Source: Peptococcaceae bacterium (GTDB taxonomy: Bacteria; Bacillota; Peptococcia; Peptococcales; Peptococcaceae). Taken from it: 47,191 nucleotides of DNA. The stretch spans positions 1-47,191 of the forward strand of contig CAAEKP010000060.1 in the NCBI GenBank assembly GCA_900756555.1, written 5' to 3'. The position numbers and the translations under genes were made by a program. The notes under the pieces are model-generated. The model was not told the origin of the DNA and did not search any database. It saw only the letters and a list, made by a program, of their open reading frames with translations. Below, piece by piece: positions 1 through 6,125 of this stretch; position 1 is the stretch's first letter, and each line of letters begins with the position of its first letter.

Positions 1-345
1 CTATTAGGCTCCCGTGGATATTTTGATTCGCATCGATAAAACGTCTACTGTATTTTGTCGCAAGGCGGTGTGACTATGCCCGATGCGTTTCTAATCGGGT
101 AAACCACCGCCTGGTCAGATGAAAAAAATCCTGCGTCCGTAGGATAATAAGAATATTTACCATAAATTCGTAGGGGAGCCTATTAGGCTCCCGTGGATAT
201 TTTGATTCGCATCGATAAAACGTCTACTGTATTTTGTCGTAAGGCGGTGTGACTATGCCTGATGCGTTTTTAATCGGGTAAACTGTCGCTTTGCGCTGAG
301 AAAAATTTTCTATGTCCGTAGGATAAAACCGCCGCTTGGTCAAAC
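1..345. repeat. Tandem structured repeat, two copies with 179-bp period
   Basis: The sequence from position 1 recurs almost unchanged from position 180, so the unit is 179 bp and the window opens inside the array. Each unit begins at a GGGAGCC-TATTA-GGCTCCC hairpin (174-192 for the second copy). It carries a nested hairpin: in copy 1 GGCGGTG (64-70) pairs with CACCGCC (105-111), and inside it CCCGAT (79-84) pairs with ATCGGG (94-99). Copy 2 keeps the inner stem through a G-T pair but its outer 3' arm has decayed, and the ACCGCCGCTTGGTCA-like segment appears further on at about 328. A diverged third copy of the core lies at 14571-14640. No coding capacity is apparent. It could be a structured RNA or a mobile palindromic repeat. 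Confidence 0.75.
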
Positions 346-366
346 AAACGTATGACATTTTGCCAA

Positions 367-382
367 TGTTTCACGTGAAACA
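367..382. other. parS: parS centromere site (ParB binding)
   Basis: TGTTTCACGTGAAACA is a perfect 16-bp palindrome and matches the conserved bacterial parS consensus bound by ParB/Spo0J. In Bacillota such sites cluster around the replication origin. It lies in intergenic DNA between the tandem repeat and a strong promoter. The identification rests on exact sequence match; no parA or parB gene is in the window. Confidence 0.9.
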
Positions 383-393
383 TTTTTCTGCCC

Positions 394-422
394 TTGCATT
401 ATCTGGAATGATATGGTATACT
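394..422 (+). promoter_or_regulatory. Strong sigma-A-type promoter
   Basis: TTGCAT (394-399) is followed after 17 bases by TATACT (417-422). No convincing ORF with a ribosome site follows directly. A rho-independent terminator ends the region at about 676, so the promoter probably drives a non-coding transcript of about 250 nt. Confidence 0.6.
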
Positions 423-428
423 ACCCAC

Positions 429-676
429 ACAACAGCAGCGGAAAAACGACACACGCTGTTGTATGGAAATCGTATTCTAATAGAGGGGTAGTAAATACAC
501 AATAAACAGCGATTTTGCTGTCAACCAATAGAGTTTGCGCATGATGAAGATTGTTCATAAAATGTACGCTGCGTGGTGGCAGAAAATCGCAAAATAAAAG
601 CGGCATCGTAAGCAGGCGAACAAAAAATTTTAAAAATATTTTCCCGTCATCCTTAATTGGCTGGCGGGATTTTTTC
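429..676 (+). ncRNA. Candidate small RNA between promoter and terminator
   Basis: This stretch is bounded by a good promoter (394-422) and an intrinsic terminator (643-676). It contains stable local hairpins: ACAACAGC (429-436) with GCTGTTGT (455-462), and ACAGC-GATTTT-GCTGT near 508-523. The only ORF in the sense direction is an 18-residue cationic peptide (541-597, MMKIVHKMYAAWWQKIAK) without a recognisable ribosome site. I do not recognise the RNA as 6S, SRP, RNase P or tmRNA. A minus-strand ORF over the same bases has no ribosome site or family resemblance and is not called. Confidence 0.35.
643..676 (+). terminator. Intrinsic terminator
   Basis: CCCGTCA (643-649) pairs with TGGCGGG (662-668) and is followed by ATTTTTTC. 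Similar CCCGTCATCC...GGCGGG hairpins flank the second toxin-antitoxin copy (4198-4230 and 4431-4465), so this hairpin is part of a repeated cassette. Confidence 0.7.
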
Positions 677-795
677 ATTATTTTGTAAAACCACTATTCA
701 TACAAACAAATCATACAAACAAACGCATGATAAAATAAGAACAAGAGTTGTCGCTTGGCGGTTGGTCACTTCCTGTAAAAAGGAGGTGATGCCCT

Positions 796-870
796 ATGGT
801 AACATGGATGGAGTTATTTACGTTCTGTCTGGTACTGATAGGCTTTGCTTCCTTGTTTCAAAACAAGTAG
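796..870 (+). CDS. Small hydrophobic type I toxin (TxpA/holin-like toxin family)
   Basis: This is a 24-residue peptide (MVTWMELFTFCLVLIGFASL, then FQNK) with one hydrophobic segment and a short polar, basic tail. That fits the putative holin-like (TxpA/BsrG/Fst-like) type I toxins, which act at the membrane. The start is fixed by a very strong AGGAGGTGA at 781-789. A candidate extended -10 (TGATAAAAT, 728-736) lies upstream. The 5' UTR segment 745-767 can pair for about 23 bp, with two G-U pairs, with the 3' UTR (blocks 919-930 and 939-950). This long-range fold is typical of type I toxin mRNAs that need processing before translation. The mRNA should end at the 1011-1045 terminator and so overlaps the convergent antisense RNA. 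Family assignment is from composition, length and context, since such peptides have little sequence conservation. Confidence 0.75.
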   Translation: MVTWMELFTFCLVLIGFASLFQNK

Positions 871-875
871 AGCAA

Positions 876-958
876 TAAAAAATGCCGCCCTTAGCCGGAC
901 GGCATAAACCAAATTTTTTGGACTAATCGCCCTGCTAAAAGCGACAACTCCTGTAATT
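876..958 (-). ncRNA. Antisense antitoxin RNA of type I TA cassette
   Basis: A minus-strand promoter (993-965) should start a transcript near 958. It would end at a hairpin (TGCCGTCC/GGGCGGCA, 904-883) followed on the minus strand by TTTTTTATT. The roughly 83-nt RNA is fully complementary to the toxin mRNA 3' UTR and stops just before the toxin stop codon. That is the RatA/TxpA-type convergent arrangement. The same RNA gene is kept at 4378-4297, where the toxin is missing. Confidence 0.7.
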
Positions 959-964
959 AAGTAT

Positions 965-993
965 ATGCTACCATAGTGCAATTTATCCGTCAA
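965..993 (-). promoter_or_regulatory. Antitoxin RNA promoter
   Basis: On the minus strand TTGACG (993-988) is followed after 17 bases by TAGCAT (970-965), with an upstream TG giving an extended -10. The block is identical in the second cassette (4413-4385). Confidence 0.7.
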
Positions 994-1010
994 GAAATAT
1001 TTGTAAATGC

Positions 1011-1045
1011 TCCCGCTATTCTTTATTAAATAGTGGGATTTTTTA
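1011..1045 (+). terminator. Toxin mRNA terminator
   Basis: CCCGCTATT (1012-1020) pairs with AATAGTGGG (1029-1037), followed by ATTTTTTATT. It closes the toxin transcription unit beyond the antitoxin promoter, so the two RNAs overlap completely over the antitoxin. Confidence 0.7.
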
Positions 1046-1088
1046 TTGCTTGTGAAAAAAATTAAGAAATTTCAAAAATTTTTCTGCC

Positions 1089-1137
1089 AAAGTTGTCCGA
1101 AATCGCCATTCTGTTTCGTTATAGTTAGTAGAAGGGT
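1089..1137 (+). promoter_or_regulatory. Shared promoter block of the sigma-factor regulon (copy 1)
   Basis: About 45 of 49 bases here match 2535-2583 upstream of an exported protein gene. The shared core is AAAGTTGTCCGAAATC, four variable bases, then TTCT-TTTCGTTATAG and TTAGTAGAAGGGT. It does not look like a sigma-A promoter. Because it precedes both the sigma-factor gene and a neighbouring target, it is best read as the promoter recognised by this sigma factor, i.e. autoregulation. Exact -35 and -10 elements are not assigned. Confidence 0.6.
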
Positions 1138-1195
1138 AAAATGCGTGCTATAATAGCAGATAAGAAATCACACTGAATCAGTGCGAAGGAGGGCA

Positions 1196-1741
1196 ATGCT
1201 ATTGTTGCGGCTGAGTGTATATCTGGCGTTGATTGACGGCGCGGAGGAGCGAAACCTGTTTGAGCAGATTTATTGGGAATACGAAGGCCTGATGCTGCAT
1301 CGGGCAAAAGAAATTTTGCAGGATGATATGCAGGCGGAGGACGCGGTACACGCGGCGTTTTTACAGATTGCCCGCAACATGGCTACGGTGGGGCAGGTGT
1401 TGCCAGACCGCCGCAAAGCTTTGGTGATGCGCATTTTAGAGAACGCTGCCATTGACAGTTACCGCAAGCAAAAGCGGGAGCGCAGTCACGTGGCACCTAT
1501 GACAGAGGCGGAAGATTTAGAACAGCCGGAACACACCATCGGGGCAGAAAGCCCTATGGTCTTGGCTATGGTGCGTCTGCCGTTGGAATATCGTCAGGCT
1601 GTGTTGCTAAAGTACGCCCATGGTTACGATAACAAAGAGATTGCCTGCTTGCTGGGCTTTACCGTAAGCAAAGTGGAAAAATTATTGAGCCGCGGTAAGA
1701 AAAAACTATGGCAATTATTACAGGAGGTGGAGCAGGAATGA
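1196..1741 (+). CDS. Sigma-70 family (ECF-like) RNA polymerase sigma factor
   Basis: A protein of about 181 residues with an N-terminal sigma region 2 (FEQIYWEYEGLMLHRAKEIL, then a DAVHAAF helix) and a C-terminal region 4 helix-turn-helix (LPLEYRQAVLLKYAHGYDNK, then SRGKKKLWQLL). It should redirect RNA polymerase to a small set of promoters. An AGGAGG at 1187-1192 precedes the start. It is only 3 bases from ATG 1196, so TTG 1202 or 1205, or GTG 1181, are alternative starts. The stop overlaps the next gene's start (ATGA at 1738-1741), so sigma and anti-sigma are translationally coupled. The upstream block 1089-1137 recurs before 2595, pointing to autoregulation and a local regulon. Family confidence is high; the signal it answers is unknown. 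Confidence 0.85.
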   Translation: MLLLRLSVYLALIDGAEERNLFEQIYWEYEGLMLHRAKEILQDDMQAEDAVHAAFLQIARNMATVGQVLPDRRKALVMRILENAAIDSYRKQKRERSHVAPMTEAEDLEQPEHTIGAESPMVLAMVRLPLEYRQAVLLKYAHGYDNKEIACLLGFTVSKVEKLLSRGKKKLWQLLQEVEQE

Positions 1742-2448
1742 GTTTTCACAATAAAATAAGCGAAAAAGAATTACGCCAGGCGGCGGTTCAGGCCGAGGCG
1801 TATTTACAGGCGCAGCTGCCCACCCCAGAATCCTGCACCGACCACGGCTCCGCTCAGTTAGAGCAAAGGTTACAGCAACTGTTGGCGCAGGTGCAGCGGG
1901 GCGAAATCATGCCAGCGCCCCTGCGTATGGGCTGGCAGTATTACACACGCAACAGCGCCGCCGCCGTGCTGTTGTGTTTTTTATTGGCCTGCATTACCAT
2001 GCCAGAGGCTGTGATGGCTGGCTGCCAGACCGTGATTCAGGCAGTGAAATCCGTTTTAGTGGAGTACACCGAGTTCCACTACACCTCCACCGCGCCTGCC
2101 GATACCAAATTTGTGCCATTGCAGTTTGGCTATCTGCCGGAGGGATTGGACGAGATAGAGCGGGAGGAAAATGAAGATAGTATTGATTTGCTGTATATGG
2201 ATGAAACTACAGGGCAATATTTTAATATTTATCAAAAAATGCTGATAGAAGATACAGACTCTACTTATGGCATAGATACTGAAAATGCTGAAACAGAAAT
2301 TATATGGATAGTAGGAGAAAGTATATTTTTAGTAGAGAAAGATGGAAGATTTTATTTTGACTGGCTGCATGATGTGTATCATATCAGTGGTCAAACTAAT
2401 TTATCAAAAAAGGAACTTACTGTTATTTTAGCGCAAATAACCTTCTAA
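1738..2448 (+). CDS. Membrane anti-sigma factor with DUF4367-like sensor domain
   Basis: A 236-residue protein starting at the ATG that overlaps the sigma-factor stop codon. The N-terminal ~75 residues are cytoplasmic and polar, fitting a sigma-binding segment. They are followed by one membrane helix (AAAVLLCFLLACITMPEAVM). The C-terminal part (about residues 120-236) has the pattern of DUF4367 domains: FGYLPEGLDEIE, a FNIYQ strand, the STYGIDTENAE segment, IVGESIFLVEKDG, and SKKELTVILAQI. Such proteins usually hold their sigma factor at the membrane until an outside signal arrives. Base composition becomes more AT-rich in the second half, unlike the GC-richer sigma gene and N-terminus, suggesting a mosaic gene. 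The specific signal cannot be inferred. Confidence 0.75.
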   Translation: MSFHNKISEKELRQAAVQAEAYLQAQLPTPESCTDHGSAQLEQRLQQLLAQVQRGEIMPAPLRMGWQYYTRNSAAAVLLCFLLACITMPEAVMAGCQTVIQAVKSVLVEYTEFHYTSTAPADTKFVPLQFGYLPEGLDEIEREENEDSIDLLYMDETTGQYFNIYQKMLIEDTDSTYGIDTENAETEIIWIVGESIFLVEKDGRFYFDWLHDVYHISGQTNLSKKELTVILAQITF

Positions 2449-2534
2449 CACAGTGCTGCCGATTTTATTGGTAGCTTTTTTTATGTTTTGGTATAGTTAA
2501 AAAATAAAATGAAATATTTTTAAAATTTTTTACA

Positions 2535-2583
2535 AAAGTTGTCCGAAATCAGCGTTCTATTTCGTTATAGTTAGTAGAAGGGT
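2535..2583 (+). promoter_or_regulatory. Shared promoter block of the sigma-factor regulon (copy 2)
   Basis: Near-identical to 1089-1137, including AAAGTTGTCCGAAATC and TTTCGTTATAGTTAGTAGAA, and placed directly before an exported protein gene. Conservation over the whole block, while surrounding sequence differs, supports a functional promoter rather than a chance match. Confidence 0.6.
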
Positions 2584-2594
2584 GGTGAAGAAGA

Positions 2595-3041
2595 ATGCAG
2601 AAAAGAACTTTGCAAAAAATTGCAGCGATTACCTGCCTGAGTGCGTCGGTAGTAACGTTACTACCGACAGCTTCCATGGCGGAAGCTGTCGCTCCTGTTT
2701 CTTATCAACAAGAAACAGGAATTGCCCCATATCTGCTATACATTATGGATTCTCGTTGTACTTTGGGGATATCTGGAACAACAGCTACTATTACTAGTTG
2801 GGTAGAAGGTGATTTTGATGCTACCAAAGCGAAAGTGGTAGCAGAATTGCAAGTAAAAAGTGGCAGCAGCTGGAGTTCCGTAGCAACATGGACAGACACT
2901 CAATACAGCGAATATGCATCTGTGAAACAGACTAAATCTATCACAGCAGGCAGAACCTATCGCGTAAAAGCGACGGTTACTGTATGGGAAGGTAGTTTAT
3001 CTGAAACTCAGACACTGTACAGTGTAGAAAGAACAGCGTAA
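2595..3041 (+). CDS. Small exported protein, probable target of the adjacent sigma factor
   Basis: A 148-residue protein with a classic signal peptide: MQKRTLQK, a hydrophobic core AAITCLSASVVTLLP, and cleavage likely after SMA near residue 29. The mature part is rich in Ser, Thr and Val. Alternating strands (TATITSWVEGDF, AKVVAELQVKSGSSW, RTYRVKATVTVW) suggest a small beta-sandwich. I do not recognise a named domain; it may resemble the DUF6147-type exported proteins of clostridia, but this is unverified. GAAGGGTGGTG serves as ribosome site. It sits directly after the second copy of the regulon promoter block, so its expression should follow the sigma/anti-sigma pair upstream. Role unknown. 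Confidence 0.7.
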   Translation: MQKRTLQKIAAITCLSASVVTLLPTASMAEAVAPVSYQQETGIAPYLLYIMDSRCTLGISGTTATITSWVEGDFDATKAKVVAELQVKSGSSWSSVATWTDTQYSEYASVKQTKSITAGRTYRVKATVTVWEGSLSETQTLYSVERTA

Positions 3042-3129
3042 GAAAGAGTAGTATTATTAAAGTGTTGGGGCAGATGATGATTTTGTCCCAACATATAAAA
3101 ATCTAAAAATTTAGAAGGGATGAGTTTTT

Positions 3130-3976
3130 ATGAAGCGATGGATGAAAAAAATTTACAGCAGTGGTAGCTACAGCGGCTATGGTGTGTTCTGTAGGAATGC
3201 CAGCATTTGCAGCAGAAGAAAATACAACAGTGGTACTTAGTGAATATGAGTATATAAGTGAACTGGCGCAAGAATCAACAGAACAATTGTCAGAAGAAGG
3301 ATATTCTGCGGAAATGATAGAACAAATAAAGGATTATAAAGCTGTCTATGTGGAGCATATTAATGGCTTGATGGAGTTAGATGACAATACTTTAGAAAAC
3401 TTAGGATATAGTGCCGAACAAATTGAAACAATTCGAACGTTTGATGGGTCAGAAGAACAAATGGCCAGTTTAAGTGCACAACTAAATTTAACTGCATCTT
3501 GTGAAAACTTTAGATATGATGGGAATCTCACAAGAGGGCGGTTAAATTATAGTTGGTCTTGGGCAGGGGTTCCAGGATTTAAAACACAAGATATGGTAGC
3601 TGTTTCTTGGAATGATTGGTATGTTGAAAATGATATGGGATGGGTAGATTATTATGCGCAGAACACAGGCGCTTATCATACAAGCACCTTCCCAGAATAT
3701 ACAAATGATGGAAATGGCATGACTGGGGCAGGACACAAAATTGATATGACTATGGATGACAACTATTATTATGCGAAGCAAGGGCACGGTTATTTTGATG
3801 TGCGGTCTGATGTACATGCCCAGAAAGACTTTTATTATCATATAGAGTATGGACATTCAGAACTTTGGCCAACAATTAGTTTTTCAGTTTCTTTGAAAGG
3901 CGGTTTTGATGGTTCCATTTCTTTCTCCTCTAGAGTAAATCCTGTGGCAAAAAAAACAGGGAACTATCTGTTTTAA
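3130..3976 (+). pseudogene. Exported protein with a frameshift in its signal peptide
   Basis: From the ATG at 3130, preceded by GAAGGGATGAG, the reading frame runs MKRWMKK and then enters a seven-A tract (3145-3151). It continues out of frame and stops at 3238-3240. Removing one A restores an ideal signal peptide, MKRWMKKFTAVVATAAMVCS ending in AFA|AEEN, joined to the open frame that runs to 3976. The 275-residue product would have an acidic helical N-terminal part (about 30-105) and a C-terminal part rich in Trp, Tyr and His. No named family is recognised. A hairpin (GTTGGG...TCCCAAC, about 3063-3093) separates it from the previous gene. The tract may reflect mutation, phase variation, transcriptional slippage, or a sequencing error; a GTG at 3161 would give a product without the basic n-region. 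Confidence 0.7.
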
Positions 3977-3993
3977 AAAGGGAGGGATGAATA

Positions 3994-4167
3994 TTGAAAC
4001 TACCCGGAGAGAGAGTTGTACTATATGGTGTATTGATTTGTATATTGATTGTACAAGTTATGATTTTATCCGAATTGAAGCATACGGGAGAAGATATACT
4101 TAATTTGGAAGTTTTTGTATCTAATCAGATTGATATATTGACAACAAAAGTGAATATGATGAAGTGA
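3994..4167 (+). CDS. Small membrane peptide with TTG start
   Basis: A 57-residue ORF starting at TTG, preceded by AGGGAGG (3979-3985) at good spacing. The N-terminus (MKLPGERVVLYG) leads into one hydrophobic helix (VLICILIVQVMIL) and then a polar tail (SELKHTGEDILNLEVFVSNQ, then IDILTTKVNMMK) that could form an amphipathic or coiled helix. It begins 17 bases after the exported protein's stop, so it is probably co-transcribed. An overlapping ATG ORF at 3987 (38 codons) lacks a plausible protein signature. Function unknown; an immunity, accessory or anchoring role for the exported protein is only a guess. Confidence 0.45.
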   Translation: MKLPGERVVLYGVLICILIVQVMILSELKHTGEDILNLEVFVSNQIDILTTKVNMMK

Positions 4168-4197
4168 AAAGTTGATGTATCATTAACTCACTACTAT

Positions 4198-4465
4198 TTC
4201 CGCTATCCTTTACTGGCTGGCGGGATTTTTAAATTGTTTTGCAAAAAGTCTGTTCATGCAAACAAACGCATGATAAAATAAGAACACAAGTAGAGCAATA
4301 AAAAATGCCGCCCTTAGCCGGACGGCACACCACTAATTTGGACTAGCCGCCTCGCAAAAAGCGACAACTCCTGTAATTAAGTATATGCTACCATAGTGCA
4401 ATTTATCCGTCAAGAAATATTTGCAGTTTTCCCGTCATCCTTCACTGGTTGGCGGGATTTTTTTG
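4198..4465 (+). repeat. Second toxin-antitoxin cassette with the toxin deleted
   Basis: This copies the cassette at 643-1045: an upstream terminator hairpin (4198-4230), the toxin promoter region (CAAACAAACGCATGATAAAA, then TAAGAACA), then directly the toxin stop codon region (CAAGTAGAGCAATAAAAAAT). The rest of the antitoxin gene and its promoter follow, and a closing terminator (4431-4465). Compared with copy 1, exactly the bases equivalent to 744-863 (120 bp) are missing: the 5' UTR block, ribosome site and toxin codons. Together the two copies bracket the sigma/exported-protein block. Confidence 0.75.
4297..4378 (-). ncRNA. Orphan antitoxin RNA (no linked toxin)
   Basis: Promoter TTGACG (4413-4408), 17-base spacer and TAGCAT (4390-4385) are identical to those of the intact cassette. 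The same terminator (TGCCGTCC/GGGCGGCA plus T-tract) ends the RNA near 4297. Most of the RNA matches the copy at 958-876; differences cluster in the segment 4334-4358. It could still pair with the mRNA of the intact toxin. Confidence 0.6.
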
Positions 4466-4529
4466 CCCTTCTGCGTCATTCTGTGCTACAATAACAACAA
4501 CAGAACGAAAGCGGCGGGGAGGTGGCAAT

Positions 4530-5180
4530 GTGCTGGACTTTGATGATATCGGCCAATATCAGGAGAATAATCGATTGGAGGCAAAGATGGCGGTGGGTGG
4601 TTTTCCGCATAGTTTGTGGGAAACTTACTCGGCGTTTGCCAATACGCTGGGCGGTATGATTCTGCTGGGTGTGGAGGAACTGCCGGATAAATCCTTTCAC
4701 GCGGTGCAGCTGCCGGATGCGCAGATGCTGGTGGATACCTTCTGGCAGCAGGTGAACAATAAAAAAATCGCCAGCGTCAATTTATTAAAGCCGGAGCAGG
4801 TGCGCATTGTGCAGGTGGATGGCAAGCCGATTGTGCTGATTGAGGTGCCGTGCGCGGCGCAGTGGCAGCGGCCGGTGTATGTGGGCGGCGATATGTATCA
4901 GGGCACCTATCGGCGCACTGGCGAGGGCGATTATCGCTGCACGCGGCAGGAAGTGGAGCGGATGTTACAGCAGCAACAGGCGCACACATTTGCCACCGAC
5001 GATGAGTGGGAGAAAATTCAGTTGGTGCAGTACATTACTGATCATGTTACGATTAATGTGTTTAAGGCAGCAAAGCTGCTGCAATGTTCTATGTGGCAGG
5101 CGTGGCGAATCCTGCGTCAACTGCGGCAGGATAATATTTTAGAGCGGGTAAATTGGTGGACGTATCGGCTGAAACGGTAG
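4530..5180 (+). CDS. AlbA_2/Schlafen-type ATP-binding transcriptional regulator
   Basis: A 216-residue protein starting at GTG 4530 after GGGGAGGTGG. An in-frame upstream extension would cross the terminator and promoter and is rejected. The N-terminal ~125 residues fit the AlbA_2 (divergent AAA-4, Schlafen-like) domain: ENNRLEAKMA, then SLWETYSAFANTLGGMILLG with the conserved AFANTxGG, and later YRRTGEGDYRCT. The C-terminus (EKIQLVQYITDHVTINVFKA, then ILRQLRQDNILERV) looks like a winged helix. Such proteins are usually transcription regulators, often near mobile or defence-related regions. A promoter candidate TTGCCC-N18-TACAAT lies just upstream. No clear target gene is adjacent. Confidence 0.7.
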   Translation: MLDFDDIGQYQENNRLEAKMAVGGFPHSLWETYSAFANTLGGMILLGVEELPDKSFHAVQLPDAQMLVDTFWQQVNNKKIASVNLLKPEQVRIVQVDGKPIVLIEVPCAAQWQRPVYVGGDMYQGTYRRTGEGDYRCTRQEVERMLQQQQAHTFATDDEWEKIQLVQYITDHVTINVFKAAKLLQCSMWQAWRILRQLRQDNILERVNWWTYRLKR

Positions 5181-5240
5181 AGCAGTGAAGAAATATAGCA
5201 GTTTGTTATTTAAGTGATGTGAAAGGCGGGTGGGAGAACA

Positions 5241-6122
5241 ATGCGGATTGAGCAACTTGAATATTTTTTAACGATATATCGTGTGGGGTCTATCAGCAAA
5301 GCTGCGGATATGTTATATATGAGTCAGTCAGCGTTAAGTGAAACGCTATTAAATTTGGAAAAAGAATTGAATTTTCCATTGTTCGCGCGATCCAGTAAAG
5401 GTGTTACATTAACAGAAGATGGAGAAATTTTCTTAGAGTATGCGCAGCAAATCATGCAATGCTACATTAGTATGCAAAAAAGATTCAAGAAAAAACAGAT
5501 GCAGTGTTTGGATGAACAAGGTCTGCCGCCGTTGCGTTTGGCTTGCACACCGCTTGCTGCGCAAGCGGGTATCTTAGAAAGTTTTCAAAAAGCATACCCC
5601 AAAATTATCATTCAATATTATGAAGCAGATATCAAAGAAATTGCAGCTCATTTAATTGCGAATCCTAAATTTTTAGGAATTGGTTTTTCCAGGGAGGATT
5701 CAATAAAAAATCTGCAAGTTTGTGCAGTTTTAGAGAAAAGCCCTTTAGTGGCCTGCGTAGCAATGGATTCTCCGTTAGCCAATAAAAAGGCGATTGCGTA
5801 TGCGGATACAGAAAAATATGACACCGTTGTGTTTGAATCGCCTTTCTCTTATGATTCTTTTTTTCTGGAACGGTCTATTGTTATTAGCAATTCAGTCGAA
5901 GTGCAAAACAAGCTGATTACGCAGGAGCAGTATGTCGGCTTTGCGCCAGAAAGCATTTACACCAAATTTTTTGATCACACTAAAATGAAAGCGCTGCCAA
6001 TTACCCCAAAGGTTGTTTTAACAAATTGCATCTTATCGCAGAATGGGAAGGAATTAACGGAAACGGAGCATTTGTTTATTGAATTCGCAAAAAAATTAGT
6101 GAAATATGGGATACCCGTTTGA
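5241..6122 (+). CDS. LysR-family transcriptional regulator
   Basis: A 293-residue protein with an N-terminal LysR winged helix (MRIEQLEYFLTIYRVGSISK, then MSQSALSETLLNLEKEL, PLFARSSKGVTLTEDG) and a C-terminal substrate-binding domain from about residue 90. The start is supported by GGCGGGTGGGAG upstream. It ends 3 bases before the stop of the DHA2 exporter gene on the opposite strand, so the two are convergent. By context it may control the exporter/sulfotransferase genes (6126-9202), but no operator could be verified. The effector is unknown; LysR proteins beside MFS pumps often sense the transported aromatic compound. Confidence 0.85.
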   Translation: MRIEQLEYFLTIYRVGSISKAADMLYMSQSALSETLLNLEKELNFPLFARSSKGVTLTEDGEIFLEYAQQIMQCYISMQKRFKKKQMQCLDEQGLPPLRLACTPLAAQAGILESFQKAYPKIIIQYYEADIKEIAAHLIANPKFLGIGFSREDSIKNLQVCAVLEKSPLVACVAMDSPLANKKAIAYADTEKYDTVVFESPFSYDSFFLERSIVISNSVEVQNKLITQEQYVGFAPESIYTKFFDHTKMKALPITPKVVLTNCILSQNGKELTETEHLFIEFAKKLVKYGIPV

Positions 6123-6125
6123 TTT

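Noticed and set aside
421..678. 85-residue minus-strand ORF
   Set aside because: No ribosome site, no family resemblance, Cys/Phe-rich composition typical of a shadow, and it runs through a terminator and hairpins that make sense on the plus strand.
657..878. 73-residue plus-strand ORF over the toxin region
   Set aside because: It starts inside a terminator and crosses the toxin promoter and ribosome site in another frame; the 24-residue toxin frame explains the signals better.
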